DNA of 64,000 nucleotides, taken from Psychrobacter aestuarii. GTDB lineage: Bacteria; Pseudomonadota; Gammaproteobacteria; Pseudomonadales; Moraxellaceae. The stretch covers positions 1,550,001 through 1,614,000 of the forward strand of contig NZ_CAJGYT010000001.1 in the NCBI RefSeq assembly GCF_904846035.1. Direction: 5' to 3'. The notes under the pieces are model-generated. The model was not told where the DNA came from, made no database searches, and saw only the letters and a list, made by a program, of their open reading frames with translations. Below are positions 1-8,404 of this stretch, one piece after another. Numbering within the stretch: the first letter of the stretch is position 1; the number at the start of each line of letters is the position of its first letter. The translations under genes were made by a program, and so were the position numbers.

Positions 1-1311
1 ACCTTATATACGGGCAACTATCAGCAGTTTGTGCGTACCCGCAGTGAGCGTCTTGCCCAGCAGCAGCAAGCCTTTGAAAAGCAGCAAGCCACGCGCGCGC
101 ACATGGAAGACTTTATCCGCCGCTTTCGCGCCAAAGCCAGTAAAGCCAAACAAGCACAAAGCCGTATTAAGCAATTAGAGCGCATGAGCGAGCTGTCGCC
201 CATCATGGCGGACAATCCGTTTTCGTTCCGCTTTTATGAGCCAACGCATATGAGTAGCCCGCTGATTACCTTGGCGCACGCCGATATCGGCTACCGTGCG
301 GACGCGCCGCTACTGCACAATATCAATGTCGAGGTGACGCCTGACACGCGCCTTGGTCTGCTCGGCATGAATGGCGCGGGCAAGTCGACCTTGATCAAAG
401 CCTTGGTCGGTGAGCTGCCATTAATCTCAGGTCAGCAGCGCATCTCAGACACCCTGAAGCTGGGTTATTTTAACCAGCATCAGATGGACAGTCTTGACGC
501 TGATGCGACCCCAATGCAGATGCTGCGCCGCTTGGCAGGTACGACCTCGGACGCTGATTTGCGCGCCTTTTTGGGCAGCTTTGACTTTCGCGGAGAGCGT
601 ATCGACACGCCGAGCCGTCTGTTCTCAGGGGGTGAGCGCGCGCGCTTGACCCTAGCGCTTATCGTTTGGCAGCGCCCTAATGTATTGGTACTTGATGAGC
701 CAACCAACCATTTGGATTTACAAATGCGTCAGGCGTTGACCTTGGCACTACAAGGCTTTGGCGGGGCAGTGGTCTTGGTCTCGCACGACCGTGAATTGAT
801 TGCCAACGTCTGTGACTCGCTGTATTTGGTGCATGATGGCAAGGTCGAGGACTTTGACGGCGATATCCACGACTATGGCAAGTGGCTCGCGGACAAGCGT
901 AAAGCAGCCAACGTGACCGACAATAAATCTACTGTTTCACATGAAACATCAAAGCAAACAAACGCAGAAACAGCGAACACGCCCGTAAAACCCAGCGCCC
1001 CGCTAGCGGATACCAAGCCTGCCATCAGCAAAGAAGAGCAGCGTAAGCTTGCTGCCCTACAGCGCAAACAAACCGCGCCCATTCGCCGCGAGATTGAAAA
1101 CACCGAAAAAGCCTTGGCAAAGCTCGATGAGAAGCTGGCGACGCTTGAAGTGAAACTCACAGACACCGCACTGTATGAGGAATCACGTAAAGCGGACTTG
1201 TTGGCACTGCTGGATGAGCAAGCCCAGCTACAGCAGCAGCACAGCGAGCAAGAAGAAAATCTGCTGATTGCCATGACCACGCTTGAAGAGATGGAAGCAG
1301 GGTTTGAATAA
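1..1311 (+). CDS. yheS: ABC-F family ATPase, YheS type (5' end outside window)
   Basis: Soluble tandem-ATPase protein of the ABC-F family, whose members act on ribosomes rather than as transporters. The frame is open from base 1, so the first ATPase cassette lies upstream; 436 residues are visible. They begin in the inter-domain linker (YTGNYQQF, then a Gln/Lys-rich coiled coil). The second ATPase cassette follows, with Walker A GMNGAGKST, signature SGGERARL, Walker B VLVLDEPTNHLDL and the switch motif VSHDRE. A charged C-terminal coiled coil ends near 1300. The SGGERARLTLALIVWQRPN stretch and the DFDGDIHDY segment after the switch motif match my memory of YheS better than Uup or EttA. No clear terminator follows. 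Confidence 0.9.
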   Translation, partial: TLYTGNYQQFVRTRSERLAQQQQAFEKQQATRAHMEDFIRRFRAKASKAKQAQSRIKQLERMSELSPIMADNPFSFRFYEPTHMSSPLITLAHADIGYRADAPLLHNINVEVTPDTRLGLLGMNGAGKSTLIKALVGELPLISGQQRISDTLKLGYFNQHQMDSLDADATPMQMLRRLAGTTSDADLRAFLGSFDFRGERIDTPSRLFSGGERARLTLALIVWQRPNVLVLDEPTNHLDLQMRQALTLALQGFGGAVVLVSHDRELIANVCDSLYLVHDGKVEDFDGDIHDYGKWLADKRKAANVTDNKSTVSHETSKQTNAETANTPVKPSAPLADTKPAISKEEQRKLAALQRKQTAPIRREIENTEKALAKLDEKLATLEVKLTDTALYEESRKADLLALLDEQAQLQQQHSEQEENLLIAMTTLEEMEAGFE

Positions 1312-1418
1312 CAGATTTTTGTGAGTCATAAAATATTAAAATTTGTCGAAAAAAGCTTGCTAAATTCTTAAGCTTTTGTAAAATACGCCTGAAAAATAAA
1401 CATTTTTGAGGAAATTTT

Positions 1419-1910
1419 ATGATTAAGAAGCTTGCTATCGCGACCGTATGTGCGGCAATGATGCCATTGACTGCTGCAAATGCAGACTTGGGTTCAAACT
1501 TTAAAACTGCCGATACTGGCCGTTCTATTGAACAAATCTACAAAGAATGTGGCATCGGTGGCGCATTGTTCGGTAAATCAAGCCCAATTTTAGCCATTAT
1601 CTCAAATGTGACTTGGGATTTGGGTACAACTGCGGCAACTTCTGACTCAATGTCTCCAGAGACTTGCCAAGGTGGTAACGTACGCGCGGCAGTATTGATT
1701 AAAGAAGCATTCCCAAGCGTCGAAAAAGACTTAGCCGCAGGTCAAGGCGCGCATTTGTCAGCCCTACAAAACGTTGCTGGCTGCTATTCAGTAGCTAACA
1801 TTCGTAAAGAATACGGTGCATACGCACAAACTTCAGCGTATCGCAACGCGACACAAGACCAAAATGCTGAAGCCCTATACAGCATCGTATCAAACAGCTG
1901 CGCCATCTAA
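1419..1910 (+). CDS. DUF3015 family exported protein
   Basis: Predicted periplasmic protein of 163 residues. Residues 1-22 form a signal peptide (MIKKLAIATVCAAMM...ANA). The mature part carries the Cys-containing KECGIGGALFG segment and further cysteines in ETCQGG, AGCYS and at the C-terminus, as in DUF3015 proteins of unknown function common in Moraxellaceae. An AGGA-type ribosome site (GAGGAAATTTT) precedes the ATG. The gene stands alone and is followed by a hairpin terminator at 1975-2010. Function is not known; four cysteines in an exported protein suggest disulfides. Confidence 0.75.
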   Translation: MIKKLAIATVCAAMMPLTAANADLGSNFKTADTGRSIEQIYKECGIGGALFGKSSPILAIISNVTWDLGTTAATSDSMSPETCQGGNVRAAVLIKEAFPSVEKDLAAGQGAHLSALQNVAGCYSVANIRKEYGAYAQTSAYRNATQDQNAEALYSIVSNSCAI

Positions 1911-1974
1911 GGATAGCGGACGTTATCAACACCATGTGCGATTAGCGTCAGCATGGCGATAACTGGATACGGAT

Positions 1975-2010
1975 AAAAACACGTAATCTTCGCGTTTACG
2001 TGTTTTTTTT
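1975..2010 (+). terminator. Rho-independent terminator after the DUF3015 gene
   Basis: ACACGTAA (1979-1986) pairs with TTACGTGT (1996-2003) around an 8-base loop and is followed by a run of Ts to 2010. Confidence 0.8.
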
Positions 2011-2049
2011 ATGCGGTATATACCGCAGCTTTTATGACGATGGGGCGTT

Positions 2050-4026
2050 ATGACAATACAACAGGTGGGGTTACGCAAGGCGCTTATGTACACGGGCGTT
2101 ATTGTTGCAGTACATACTTTGGCGGCACACGCAGCCATGCCCAGCGAAGCGCCGCGTCAAATCAGCGATGCAGCAGGTACAAAAAACGCGCCAGTGGTTA
2201 TGCATGAGCGCATTGTACCTGAAGCGCCTACGGTATACACATCGCCTAGTGTTCACGAGCAGCAGCTACATTCACTGGCAACGCATCCACAGTGGCAGCA
2301 TCTGTTATTTTATAAAAATAATAAAGCGGAAGTTATCTCGGATAACTTTTATCTGACGCAGCCAAAGGCGCAATCAACAAAGTCGTTGCGTCCGTATGAC
2401 GAGCTGGTCGCGACGCTACAGGCGGCGAATGATAAGGCAACCCTCTGCCGTTATCCTGCACGCTATCTATGGCTCAGTCATCAGCTGCCTGATTTTCAGG
2501 TTGATTTGGCAGCGTGCTCTGATTTGCCCAATGCCAATCAACAGGTCAGTCTCATGCTGGTCAGCAGCTACCTTAAAAACCCTGCCTCGTCTTTCGGTCA
2601 CGTGCTGGTCAAAACCCGTGATGCTAAAGCGCCTTTTAGCGACAGTCATCAGGCAGCAGTCCAAGGCGGTTTATCGAGCGAAGACTTATTAAACGATACT
2701 TATAACTTTGGTGCGCGCATTCCCAGCAATGAAAATGGCGTGATGTACGCCTTAAAAGGGCTGTTTGGGTTTTACGATGCGGGGTTTTCTAAGACTGAGT
2801 TTTTTAAACAAGATGCCGTGTATTCTAAAAACGAGCAGCGCGACATGTGGGAGTACGTGCTCAATCTTGATACCTTTCATACCCAGCTGTTGAATTATCA
2901 TTTGTATGAAGCCCAACAAGCGCGGTTTGATTATTACTTTATTAAGCAAAATTGTGGCTACCGTTCAGGCGAGATTTTGGAGCTGGTCAGCGACATCAAG
3001 ACTACCGAGCGTTTAGGCGCATGGTACGCGCCAGATTATGTGTTTGACCAGCTGGTCGAGTATCAAAACAGTGATGAGCCATTAATTGCTGCGGTGCGTT
3101 ATTTGCCATCGGAGCAAACCCAGCTGCGCGCCACATTCGTGCAGCTGCCCAAAAAGGTACAAACAGCAATTAATGCTTTTATTGACAGCGAAGACATCAG
3201 CGCGCTTGCAGCACTGAGCGAAAAAGAGCAGGCATTGGCGACTGATTTTTTGATTTTGCATCGCAATTATAAAATATCCCAAGACGATACGTCTGAACAT
3301 CGCGCCATAAAAAAGGCACTGTTAAGCCAGCGTTTTTTGTTGCCTGCCGATAATACCTTGGCGACGCTGCCTGTTCCTGACAAACCCTCACCCGCGCTCA
3401 GTAATAAGACAACGCAAACCAAAGTCAGTATTGGCAGCAATGATGCCAAGCTTGGCGTGTCATTATTCGTCAAAGACCCGCTCAATACCTACACCGATAT
3501 CGACAAGCGCTTTGAAGCCATACAGCTCACGCTCGGCTATGATTACGATGACAATGATGTGGCAGTGACTGACTTTGTGTTCTTAGACATGCAGCAGATA
3601 GAAGACGTGGCGCAGCCGTTACATGGCGAACCCAAACTGTCTTGGCAGCTAAAGACAGGTGCGCGCGAAGATATATTCACGGGCGCGCATCACAGTCCGT
3701 ACGCCACAGCAGGTATTGGCGCAGGTATTAAGTTTGATGACGATATGCTGGGCTATGGCATGCTAAACACAGCCGTACATGACCAAGAGTTGCATGCAGA
3801 TGTGGGGCTAGAGCTTGGACTGCGTGTCAAAGCGCAAGACCGCGCCGCGGAGCTGTCGTATCAGTTAACAAAGCGTGCGTCACATCCTGCAGCGCAATTA
3901 ACGACGCTGACCTTGCGTCAGCAATTGAGTAAAAACAACGATGCACGCCTTATCATGACGCATGGTGAAGATACTTATGATTCAGATGGGGTCTCTGCCA
4001 GCGCTGCATGGCATCATTACTGGTAA
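2050..4026 (+). CDS. DUF4105 (Lnb N-terminal periplasmic domain) envelope protein
   Basis: Large exported protein of 658 residues. An N-terminal signal peptide appears to end at about residue 29 (TLAAHA|AMP). The centre (about residues 130-320) has DUF4105/Lnb-type features: NPASSFGHVLVK with a conserved His, the NFGARIP segment, and a later KQNCGYRSGEILEL with a conserved Cys. This resembles a papain-like or NlpC/P60-like catalytic arrangement, but that reading is an inference. The last 200 residues alternate polar and hydrophobic positions and end in WHHYW, as expected of an outer-membrane beta barrel terminus. The GGGG just before the ATG is a plausible ribosome site. Substrate unknown. 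A convergent terminator follows. Confidence 0.75.
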   Translation: MTIQQVGLRKALMYTGVIVAVHTLAAHAAMPSEAPRQISDAAGTKNAPVVMHERIVPEAPTVYTSPSVHEQQLHSLATHPQWQHLLFYKNNKAEVISDNFYLTQPKAQSTKSLRPYDELVATLQAANDKATLCRYPARYLWLSHQLPDFQVDLAACSDLPNANQQVSLMLVSSYLKNPASSFGHVLVKTRDAKAPFSDSHQAAVQGGLSSEDLLNDTYNFGARIPSNENGVMYALKGLFGFYDAGFSKTEFFKQDAVYSKNEQRDMWEYVLNLDTFHTQLLNYHLYEAQQARFDYYFIKQNCGYRSGEILELVSDIKTTERLGAWYAPDYVFDQLVEYQNSDEPLIAAVRYLPSEQTQLRATFVQLPKKVQTAINAFIDSEDISALAALSEKEQALATDFLILHRNYKISQDDTSEHRAIKKALLSQRFLLPADNTLATLPVPDKPSPALSNKTTQTKVSIGSNDAKLGVSLFVKDPLNTYTDIDKRFEAIQLTLGYDYDDNDVAVTDFVFLDMQQIEDVAQPLHGEPKLSWQLKTGAREDIFTGAHHSPYATAGIGAGIKFDDDMLGYGMLNTAVHDQELHADVGLELGLRVKAQDRAAELSYQLTKRASHPAAQLTTLTLRQQLSKNNDARLIMTHGEDTYDSDGVSASAAWHHYW

Positions 4027-4047
4027 GTCAAAACTCAGACCAACCAT

Positions 4048-4081
4048 AAAAAAAGGGAAAGCCCACTGCTTTCCCTTTTTT
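4048..4081. terminator. Bidirectional terminator between the DUF4105 gene and rlpA-like gene
   Basis: A-run plus GGGAAAGC (4055-4062), loop CCACT, GCTTTCCC (4068-4075) and T-run. It is symmetrical and serves the two convergent genes. Confidence 0.85.
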
Positions 4082-4100
4082 GTATGCTGCGTGAGCTTGA

Positions 4101-4463
4101 TTATTCTCTACGATATTTGCCATCGCCATAAGAGAGGATTTTCATTGTCGTGGTGCAGAGCTGACAATCGATTCGGCTTGCTGCCGCTTTGGACAAATCA
4201 AGCACGCGCCCGTGAATGTAAGGACCGCGGTCGGTGATTTTTACAACGACGCTCTCTTTTGTCTTTTTGTTGGTGACTTTCACCTTGGTGCCAAAGGGCA
4301 AGGTCTTGTGTGCTGCTGTCAGCGCATTCATATTAAAAATGCTGCCGCTGGCTGTGCGTTTGCCATGAAACTTGCTGCCGTAATAACTGGTATTGGCGGC
4401 AAAAACACTGGTACTCAGTACGAGCGATAACATAACAACCAAAGATTTCATAAAATAAGCCAT
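4101..4463 (-). CDS. RlpA-like septal ring/peptidoglycan-binding protein, short form
   Basis: Small secreted double-psi beta-barrel protein of 120 residues. The signal peptide (KSLVVMLSLVLS...VFA) has no lipobox Cys, unlike E. coli RlpA. The RlpA core is present: ASYYG-like TSYYGSKFHGKRTASG, NMNALTAAHKTLPFGTKVKVTN and ITDRGPYIHGRVLDLSKAAA, including the DRGP motif with the conserved Asp. No SPOR domain follows. I prefer the ATG at 4463 because AAAAGG lies six bases upstream; a longer frame to 4523 has no such site. RlpA proteins cleave or bind denuded peptidoglycan glycans at the division septum. Two cysteines near the C-terminus (DCQLC) are unusual. Confidence 0.85.
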   Translation of the reverse strand: MAYFMKSLVVMLSLVLSTSVFAANTSYYGSKFHGKRTASGSIFNMNALTAAHKTLPFGTKVKVTNKKTKESVVVKITDRGPYIHGRVLDLSKAAASRIDCQLCTTTMKILSYGDGKYRRE

Positions 4464-5036
4464 TAAATACCTTTTGTGATGAGCAAATAGACAAAAACAG
4501 GTGTCTATATAAGTGATACACATGATGAGTATGAACTGGCGAGCTATACTACAAGGGTAAGCTTGTTATATTCTTGCACGGTTGTAAAAAACCATTAAAA
4601 TCAATAATTTATAAGATACATTGTGTCTGTGAATCTTAATTTTTGTTATGAGTTGCTTTAGTCGTCTACACCCCTCGTACCGCGAAAGTGTATTGCAAAT
4701 AAGCAAAGCCAAAGCGGTAGTAAAAAAGGACAAGCCCTCAGGTTTGTCCTTTTTTTATGCCTGCGATTTTGGTTAGACAGACACGCTCAGCGCAGGCGGG
4801 TCTGTGCTTCATTATCCTTAAACAGTGTCTTTGTATAAGCTTGTGTATCGGTGACTATCAAAAGCAAAGCGTGGCTGCTAGGATAAGTGATAAGCCGCTA
4901 AGCGCAGCAGCGCTTGATGCTTACCAGCGGTATCTACACCGATAAATAACAATGATTTCAATGACAGATACCCGCTGGTAAGCGCAACATGTGGTCGATA
5001 AATAGAATAAATCAGTAGCAATATTAAGGAAAAAAA
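4464..5036. other. Intergenic region with an isolated terminator
   Basis: This 573-base gap separates rlpA-like (leftward) from cbpA (rightward). Its left half is AT-rich and contains a possible rightward promoter (TTGCAC at 4574-4579, TAAAAT at 4596-4601, 16-base spacer). A strong hairpin terminator sits at 4722-4756 with no gene before it. I see no convincing protein-coding frame. The part after 4757 should hold the cbpA promoter. Confidence 0.5.
4722..4756. terminator. Isolated bidirectional terminator
   Basis: A6 then GGACAAGCC (4728-4736), loop CTCA, GGTTTGTCC (4741-4749) and T7. There is no protein gene directly upstream on either strand, so it may end a small RNA starting near 4600. 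Confidence 0.8.
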
Positions 5037-6044
5037 ATGGCAGAAAAAAACTACTACGAGATTTTGGGTGTCAGCCGCGACGCCAGTGACGGTGATATTA
5101 AGAAAAAATACCGCAAGCTGGTGCGCCAATATCATCCCGATGTCAGCGATGCGCCCGATGCCGATGCCAAAATCGCCGAGATTAACAACGCTTATGAAAC
5201 CCTACGCGATAAAGACAAGCGCGCTGAGTATGACGCGATGCTCGACAATCCGTTTGGACAGCAGGGCGGCCTTGGTGGTCAAGGTGGTTTTGGTGGCGGC
5301 GCAGGACAGCAAGGCGGCTTTCGCTGGGAGGACATCAAAGACCAATTTGGCGATGGTGCGGCATTCGGTGGCGGCGACTTCCGCTTTGATGATATTTTTT
5401 CAGCCTTTGGGCGCGGCGCACGTGGTGGTAGCACGCAAAATCAGGGCGGCTTTGGTGGTTTTGGCGGCGGGTTTGGCACTGAGGACGCGCAAGGACAAGA
5501 CCAGCATGCCAATATCAATGTGGACTTAGCATCGGTCTATTCAGGCGATGACTACAGCATTAAATTAAACGTCCCTGTACGTCAGCCAGGTGGCAGCATC
5601 AGCCATGAAAACAAAACCCTAAAAATTAAAATCCCCAAAGGCATTACGAGTGGCAAGCAAATTCGCTTGAGTGGGCAGGGTGGCGCCAGCATGGGCAATG
5701 GCAAAAATGGCGACTTATTCTTAAAGGTCAACATCACCCATGCCGATAATATTCGTCTAGAGGGCGCGGACGTGTACCAAACCATCAACATCACGCCATG
5801 GGAAGCGGCGCTCGGCGATACCCTCAACGTCAGCACGCCCGCGGGCACGCTTGGGGTACGTATTCCAGAGAACAGCAAATCAGGCAGCAATTTGCGTTTA
5901 AAAGGCAAAGGCATTCCTGCAAAAACCGCAGGCGATTTGTATTTGACCTTAAATATCGTTAACCCAAAAGTACAGAGCGAGGCACAAAAACAGGCGTATG
6001 AAGCGCTCAAAGCGGCGTTTGCTGACAGCCCTATCAGCCGCTAA
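5037..6044 (+). CDS. cbpA: DnaJ-class co-chaperone CbpA
   Basis: Hsp40 co-chaperone of 335 residues that stimulates DnaK. Residues 1-70 are a J domain with HPD at 33-35. A Gly/Phe-rich linker runs from about 75 to 160 (GGLGGQGGFGGG and similar). Two C-terminal beta-sandwich substrate-binding domains follow, with no Cys-rich zinc-binding region, so it is a type II protein (CbpA) rather than DnaJ. The start has an excellent ribosome site (AAGGAAAAAAAATG). The next gene encodes the CbpM modulator, which confirms the call. The Gly-rich linker is longer than I recall for E. coli CbpA. Confidence 0.93.
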   Translation: MAEKNYYEILGVSRDASDGDIKKKYRKLVRQYHPDVSDAPDADAKIAEINNAYETLRDKDKRAEYDAMLDNPFGQQGGLGGQGGFGGGAGQQGGFRWEDIKDQFGDGAAFGGGDFRFDDIFSAFGRGARGGSTQNQGGFGGFGGGFGTEDAQGQDQHANINVDLASVYSGDDYSIKLNVPVRQPGGSISHENKTLKIKIPKGITSGKQIRLSGQGGASMGNGKNGDLFLKVNITHADNIRLEGADVYQTINITPWEAALGDTLNVSTPAGTLGVRIPENSKSGSNLRLKGKGIPAKTAGDLYLTLNIVNPKVQSEAQKQAYEALKAAFADSPISR

Positions 6045-6109
6045 GCCCGTTTGTATGGATAAAAAGGATGATTGCGCCATAACAACAAAAAGAGAAAAGG
6101 ATAAAGTGT

Positions 6110-6430
6110 ATGAAACATTCTAACGAGTTGACCGACCTTGTCATGACCTTGGACGAGCTGGTTGCCGCTTGCGGGCAAGAGCGTCAGTGGGTCTTGGCAC
6201 TGATTGAAGAAAACATCATTGAATACGAGATTCCTGAGCAGCAGCAGTTTAGTGGCTATCAGCTCAGTACCGTGCGCCGCGCCTCGCGTCTGAGCCGTGA
6301 CTTTGATGCCAGCGTACCTGCGATTGGCTTGATACTCGATTTGCTCGCTGAGGTTGAGATGCTGCGCGAGTTTAAGCGTCAGCAGCTTGCCCAGCAGCAT
6401 TATATTGAAATTGATTTGTCTGATTATTAA
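6110..6430 (+). CDS. cbpM: Chaperone modulator CbpM
   Basis: Small MerR-like protein of 106 residues that, in E. coli, binds the J domain of CbpA and blocks its co-chaperone action. The sequence shows the expected all-helical layout: MTLDELVAACGQ, then a YEIPEQQQFSGYQL segment, RRASRLSRDFD and a long C-terminal helix (LILDLLAEVEMLREFKRQQ). It lies 65 bases after cbpA, on the same strand, as in other gammaproteobacteria. The ATG follows AGAAAAGGATAAAGTGT. A terminator follows at 6476-6514. Confidence 0.88.
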   Translation: MKHSNELTDLVMTLDELVAACGQERQWVLALIEENIIEYEIPEQQQFSGYQLSTVRRASRLSRDFDASVPAIGLILDLLAEVEMLREFKRQQLAQQHYIEIDLSDY

Positions 6431-6475
6431 TCGCTGTTACGCAGACAAAATGCAGCCATGATAAAAATTACAGGC

Positions 6476-6514
6476 AAAAAAAAGGGTCGGCTTATGATAA
6501 GCCGACCCTTTTTT
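6476..6514. terminator. Bidirectional terminator between cbpM and sstT
   Basis: GGGTCGGCTTA (6484-6494) and TAAGCCGACCC (6498-6508) form a perfect 11-bp stem with a 3-base spacer, flanked by an A run and a T run. Confidence 0.92.
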
Positions 6515-6534
6515 ATGGTACTGATTACTTATTT

Positions 6535-7737
6535 CTAACGGGCAAACTTAGGGTCTGCCGCGGCGGTGAATAACACATCCGTAGATGAGTTCAATGCCGT
6601 CTCTGCCGAATCTTGAATCACACTAATAATAAAGCCGATAGCAACGACCTGCATGGCAATGTCGTTGGGAATGCTAAACAAGCTACAAGCGAGTGGAATC
6701 AGCAGCAATGAGCCGCCCGCAACCCCCGAAGCGCCGCACGCACTGACCGTCGCGACTAGGCTTAACAGTAGTGCTGAAGCAAAGCTGACTTCGATGCCGA
6801 GTGTGTGTGCAGCCGCCAAGGTCAAGACGTTGATGGTGATGGCCGCGCCCGCCATATTGATGGTCGCGCCTAGAGGAATGGTCACCGAATAGGTGTCTTC
6901 ATGCACGCCAAGCTTTGCCGCTAGGTTCATGTTCACAGGAATGTTCGCGGCGGAACTGCGGGTAAAAAAGGCAGTGATGCCCGATTCGCGCAGGCAGGTA
7001 AAGACCAGCGGATAGGGGTTTTTACGCGTTTTGGCAAAGACAATCAATGGGTTGGCAACCAAGGCAATAAACAGCATACAGCCGACCAAAATAGCCAGGA
7101 TACGCACGTAACCTGCCAGAGCTTCAAAGCCTGTCTCAGCGATGGTATTGGCAACCAAGCCAAAGATACCAAAGGGCGCTAAGGCAATCACCCATTTGAC
7201 CACTTGCGAGATGGCATCAGAAAAATCAATCACCACTTTTCTTGCCGTTTCACTGGCACTGCGCAAGGCAAAGCCGATGACAATCGCCCACGCCAAGATG
7301 CCCATATAGTTGGCATTGGCAATGGCATTGACGGGGTTGGCCACCAAGTTCATGAGCAGCGTGGTCAAGACTTCTTGCACGTTGGCAGGGGGCGCTTGCT
7401 CAACGACGCTATTGACCAAGACCAATTCGGTTGGGAATAAAAAGCTTGCCGCAACGGCGGTCAACGCCGCCAAAAACGTGCCAAAAATGTACATAATCAG
7501 CACGGGCTTGACGTACACTTCGCCACCTTTTTGATGCTGACAAATCGCCGCCATCACCAAGATAAACACCAAAATCGGTGCCACTGCCTTTAGTGCGCCG
7601 ACGAACAGCGTGCCGAGCAGTCCTAGCACAATGCCGACATTGGGCAACAGCCAGCCAACCAGTACCCCAAGCACCAGACCGATAATAATCAGTGGCACCA
7701 GTCCTATTCGTTGGTACATTGCTATCAATGAACGCAT
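6535..7737 (-). CDS. sstT: Serine/threonine:sodium symporter SstT
   Basis: Inner-membrane transporter of the dicarboxylate/amino acid:cation symporter family, 400 residues, importing serine and threonine with Na+. The sequence is a string of hydrophobic helices. It has the family's re-entrant serine-rich loop ([17 protein letters not shown]), the [16 protein letters not shown] motif in helix 7 and the late [23 protein letters not shown] segment. Length and these motifs match SstT rather than GltP or DctA. It is a single gene, convergent with cbpM; a GGTGG sequence lies just upstream of the ATG. Confidence 0.9.
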   Translation of the reverse strand: MRSLIAMYQRIGLVPLIIIGLVLGVLVGWLLPNVGIVLGLLGTLFVGALKAVAPILVFILVMAAICQHQKGGEVYVKPVLIMYIFGTFLAALTAVAASFLFPTELVLVNSVVEQAPPANVQEVLTTLLMNLVANPVNAIANANYMGILAWAIVIGFALRSASETARKVVIDFSDAISQVVKWVIALAPFGIFGLVANTIAETGFEALAGYVRILAILVGCMLFIALVANPLIVFAKTRKNPYPLVFTCLRESGITAFFTRSSAANIPVNMNLAAKLGVHEDTYSVTIPLGATINMAGAAITINVLTLAAAHTLGIEVSFASALLLSLVATVSACGASGVAGGSLLLIPLACSLFSIPNDIAMQVVAIGFIISVIQDSAETALNSSTDVLFTAAADPKFAR

Positions 7738-7948
7738 TAATCCACCCTCATCCTTATTGACAATCAGATTATTTCAAAACAGCATGATAAATGGGCGGAG
7801 ATGGTAGCATTTTTTTGCCGCTGCGCCTACTCTCAAGTGCTTATCAACTATAGGGTTATTGCGTTTATTGGCTGATGGGTGCTTTTTGGTGCGGGATTAA
7901 TAACGACAGGTTTTATGAAGTATAAGAAAAAATTATTGTAAGCAGGCG

Positions 7949-8398
7949 CTATAAGCGAAAATGCTCAAGGGTCGCCCCGCGTTGCTGATAGTGCTTGTAC
8001 TTGTCGCGTCCGATTTGCACGCTGTGCTCGTCTGGGGCAATCAGCTCCAGCACGCGCGTCACATGACCGCCGTCGCTATGGATGGGAGCATCGTCTAGGT
8101 TTAAAACCACACCGTCATAGTTAAGGGGCAGCGCCGTACATAGATAGGCTGCGGGCGCCGCGCGGGTATCGCTTGGTATAGCGGCGATGGGTGCGTCTGT
8201 CCATAAATGATGGGGAATAAAGCTGCTGGCATCTAAAGACCACAGCGCCTCGTCGAGCTGTTGCAGGCGCGGCGTGTCTGTGGAGAGAATGACCAAAGGC
8301 TTGGCGCTTTGTTTTAACACCTTTTGCGTCAACTGACAAACAAAGCCCAAGATATCTTGGGCCTTATTTTCATTAAGTAAATAAAAACTGACCTGCAT
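7949..8398 (-). CDS. holC: DNA polymerase III chi subunit
   Basis: Clamp-loader accessory subunit of 149 residues that, with psi, links the clamp loader to SSB. It begins MQVSFYLL, typical of HolC. The central stretch LDEALWSLDASSFIPHH contains the conserved W...FIPH signature. A hydrophobic segment APAAYLC and the VVLNLDD motif follow. It starts six bases after pepA on the same strand, an arrangement conserved in gammaproteobacteria, and has no strong ribosome site of its own, suggesting translational coupling. Confidence 0.88.
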   Translation of the reverse strand: MQVSFYLLNENKAQDILGFVCQLTQKVLKQSAKPLVILSTDTPRLQQLDEALWSLDASSFIPHHLWTDAPIAAIPSDTRAAPAAYLCTALPLNYDGVVLNLDDAPIHSDGGHVTRVLELIAPDEHSVQIGRDKYKHYQQRGATLEHFRL

Positions 8399-8404
8399 GG
8401 CGGT

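Noticed and set aside
4757..4945. 62-codon frame after the isolated terminator
   Set aside because: Starts directly in the terminator's T run with no ribosome site, and the composition is not protein-like.
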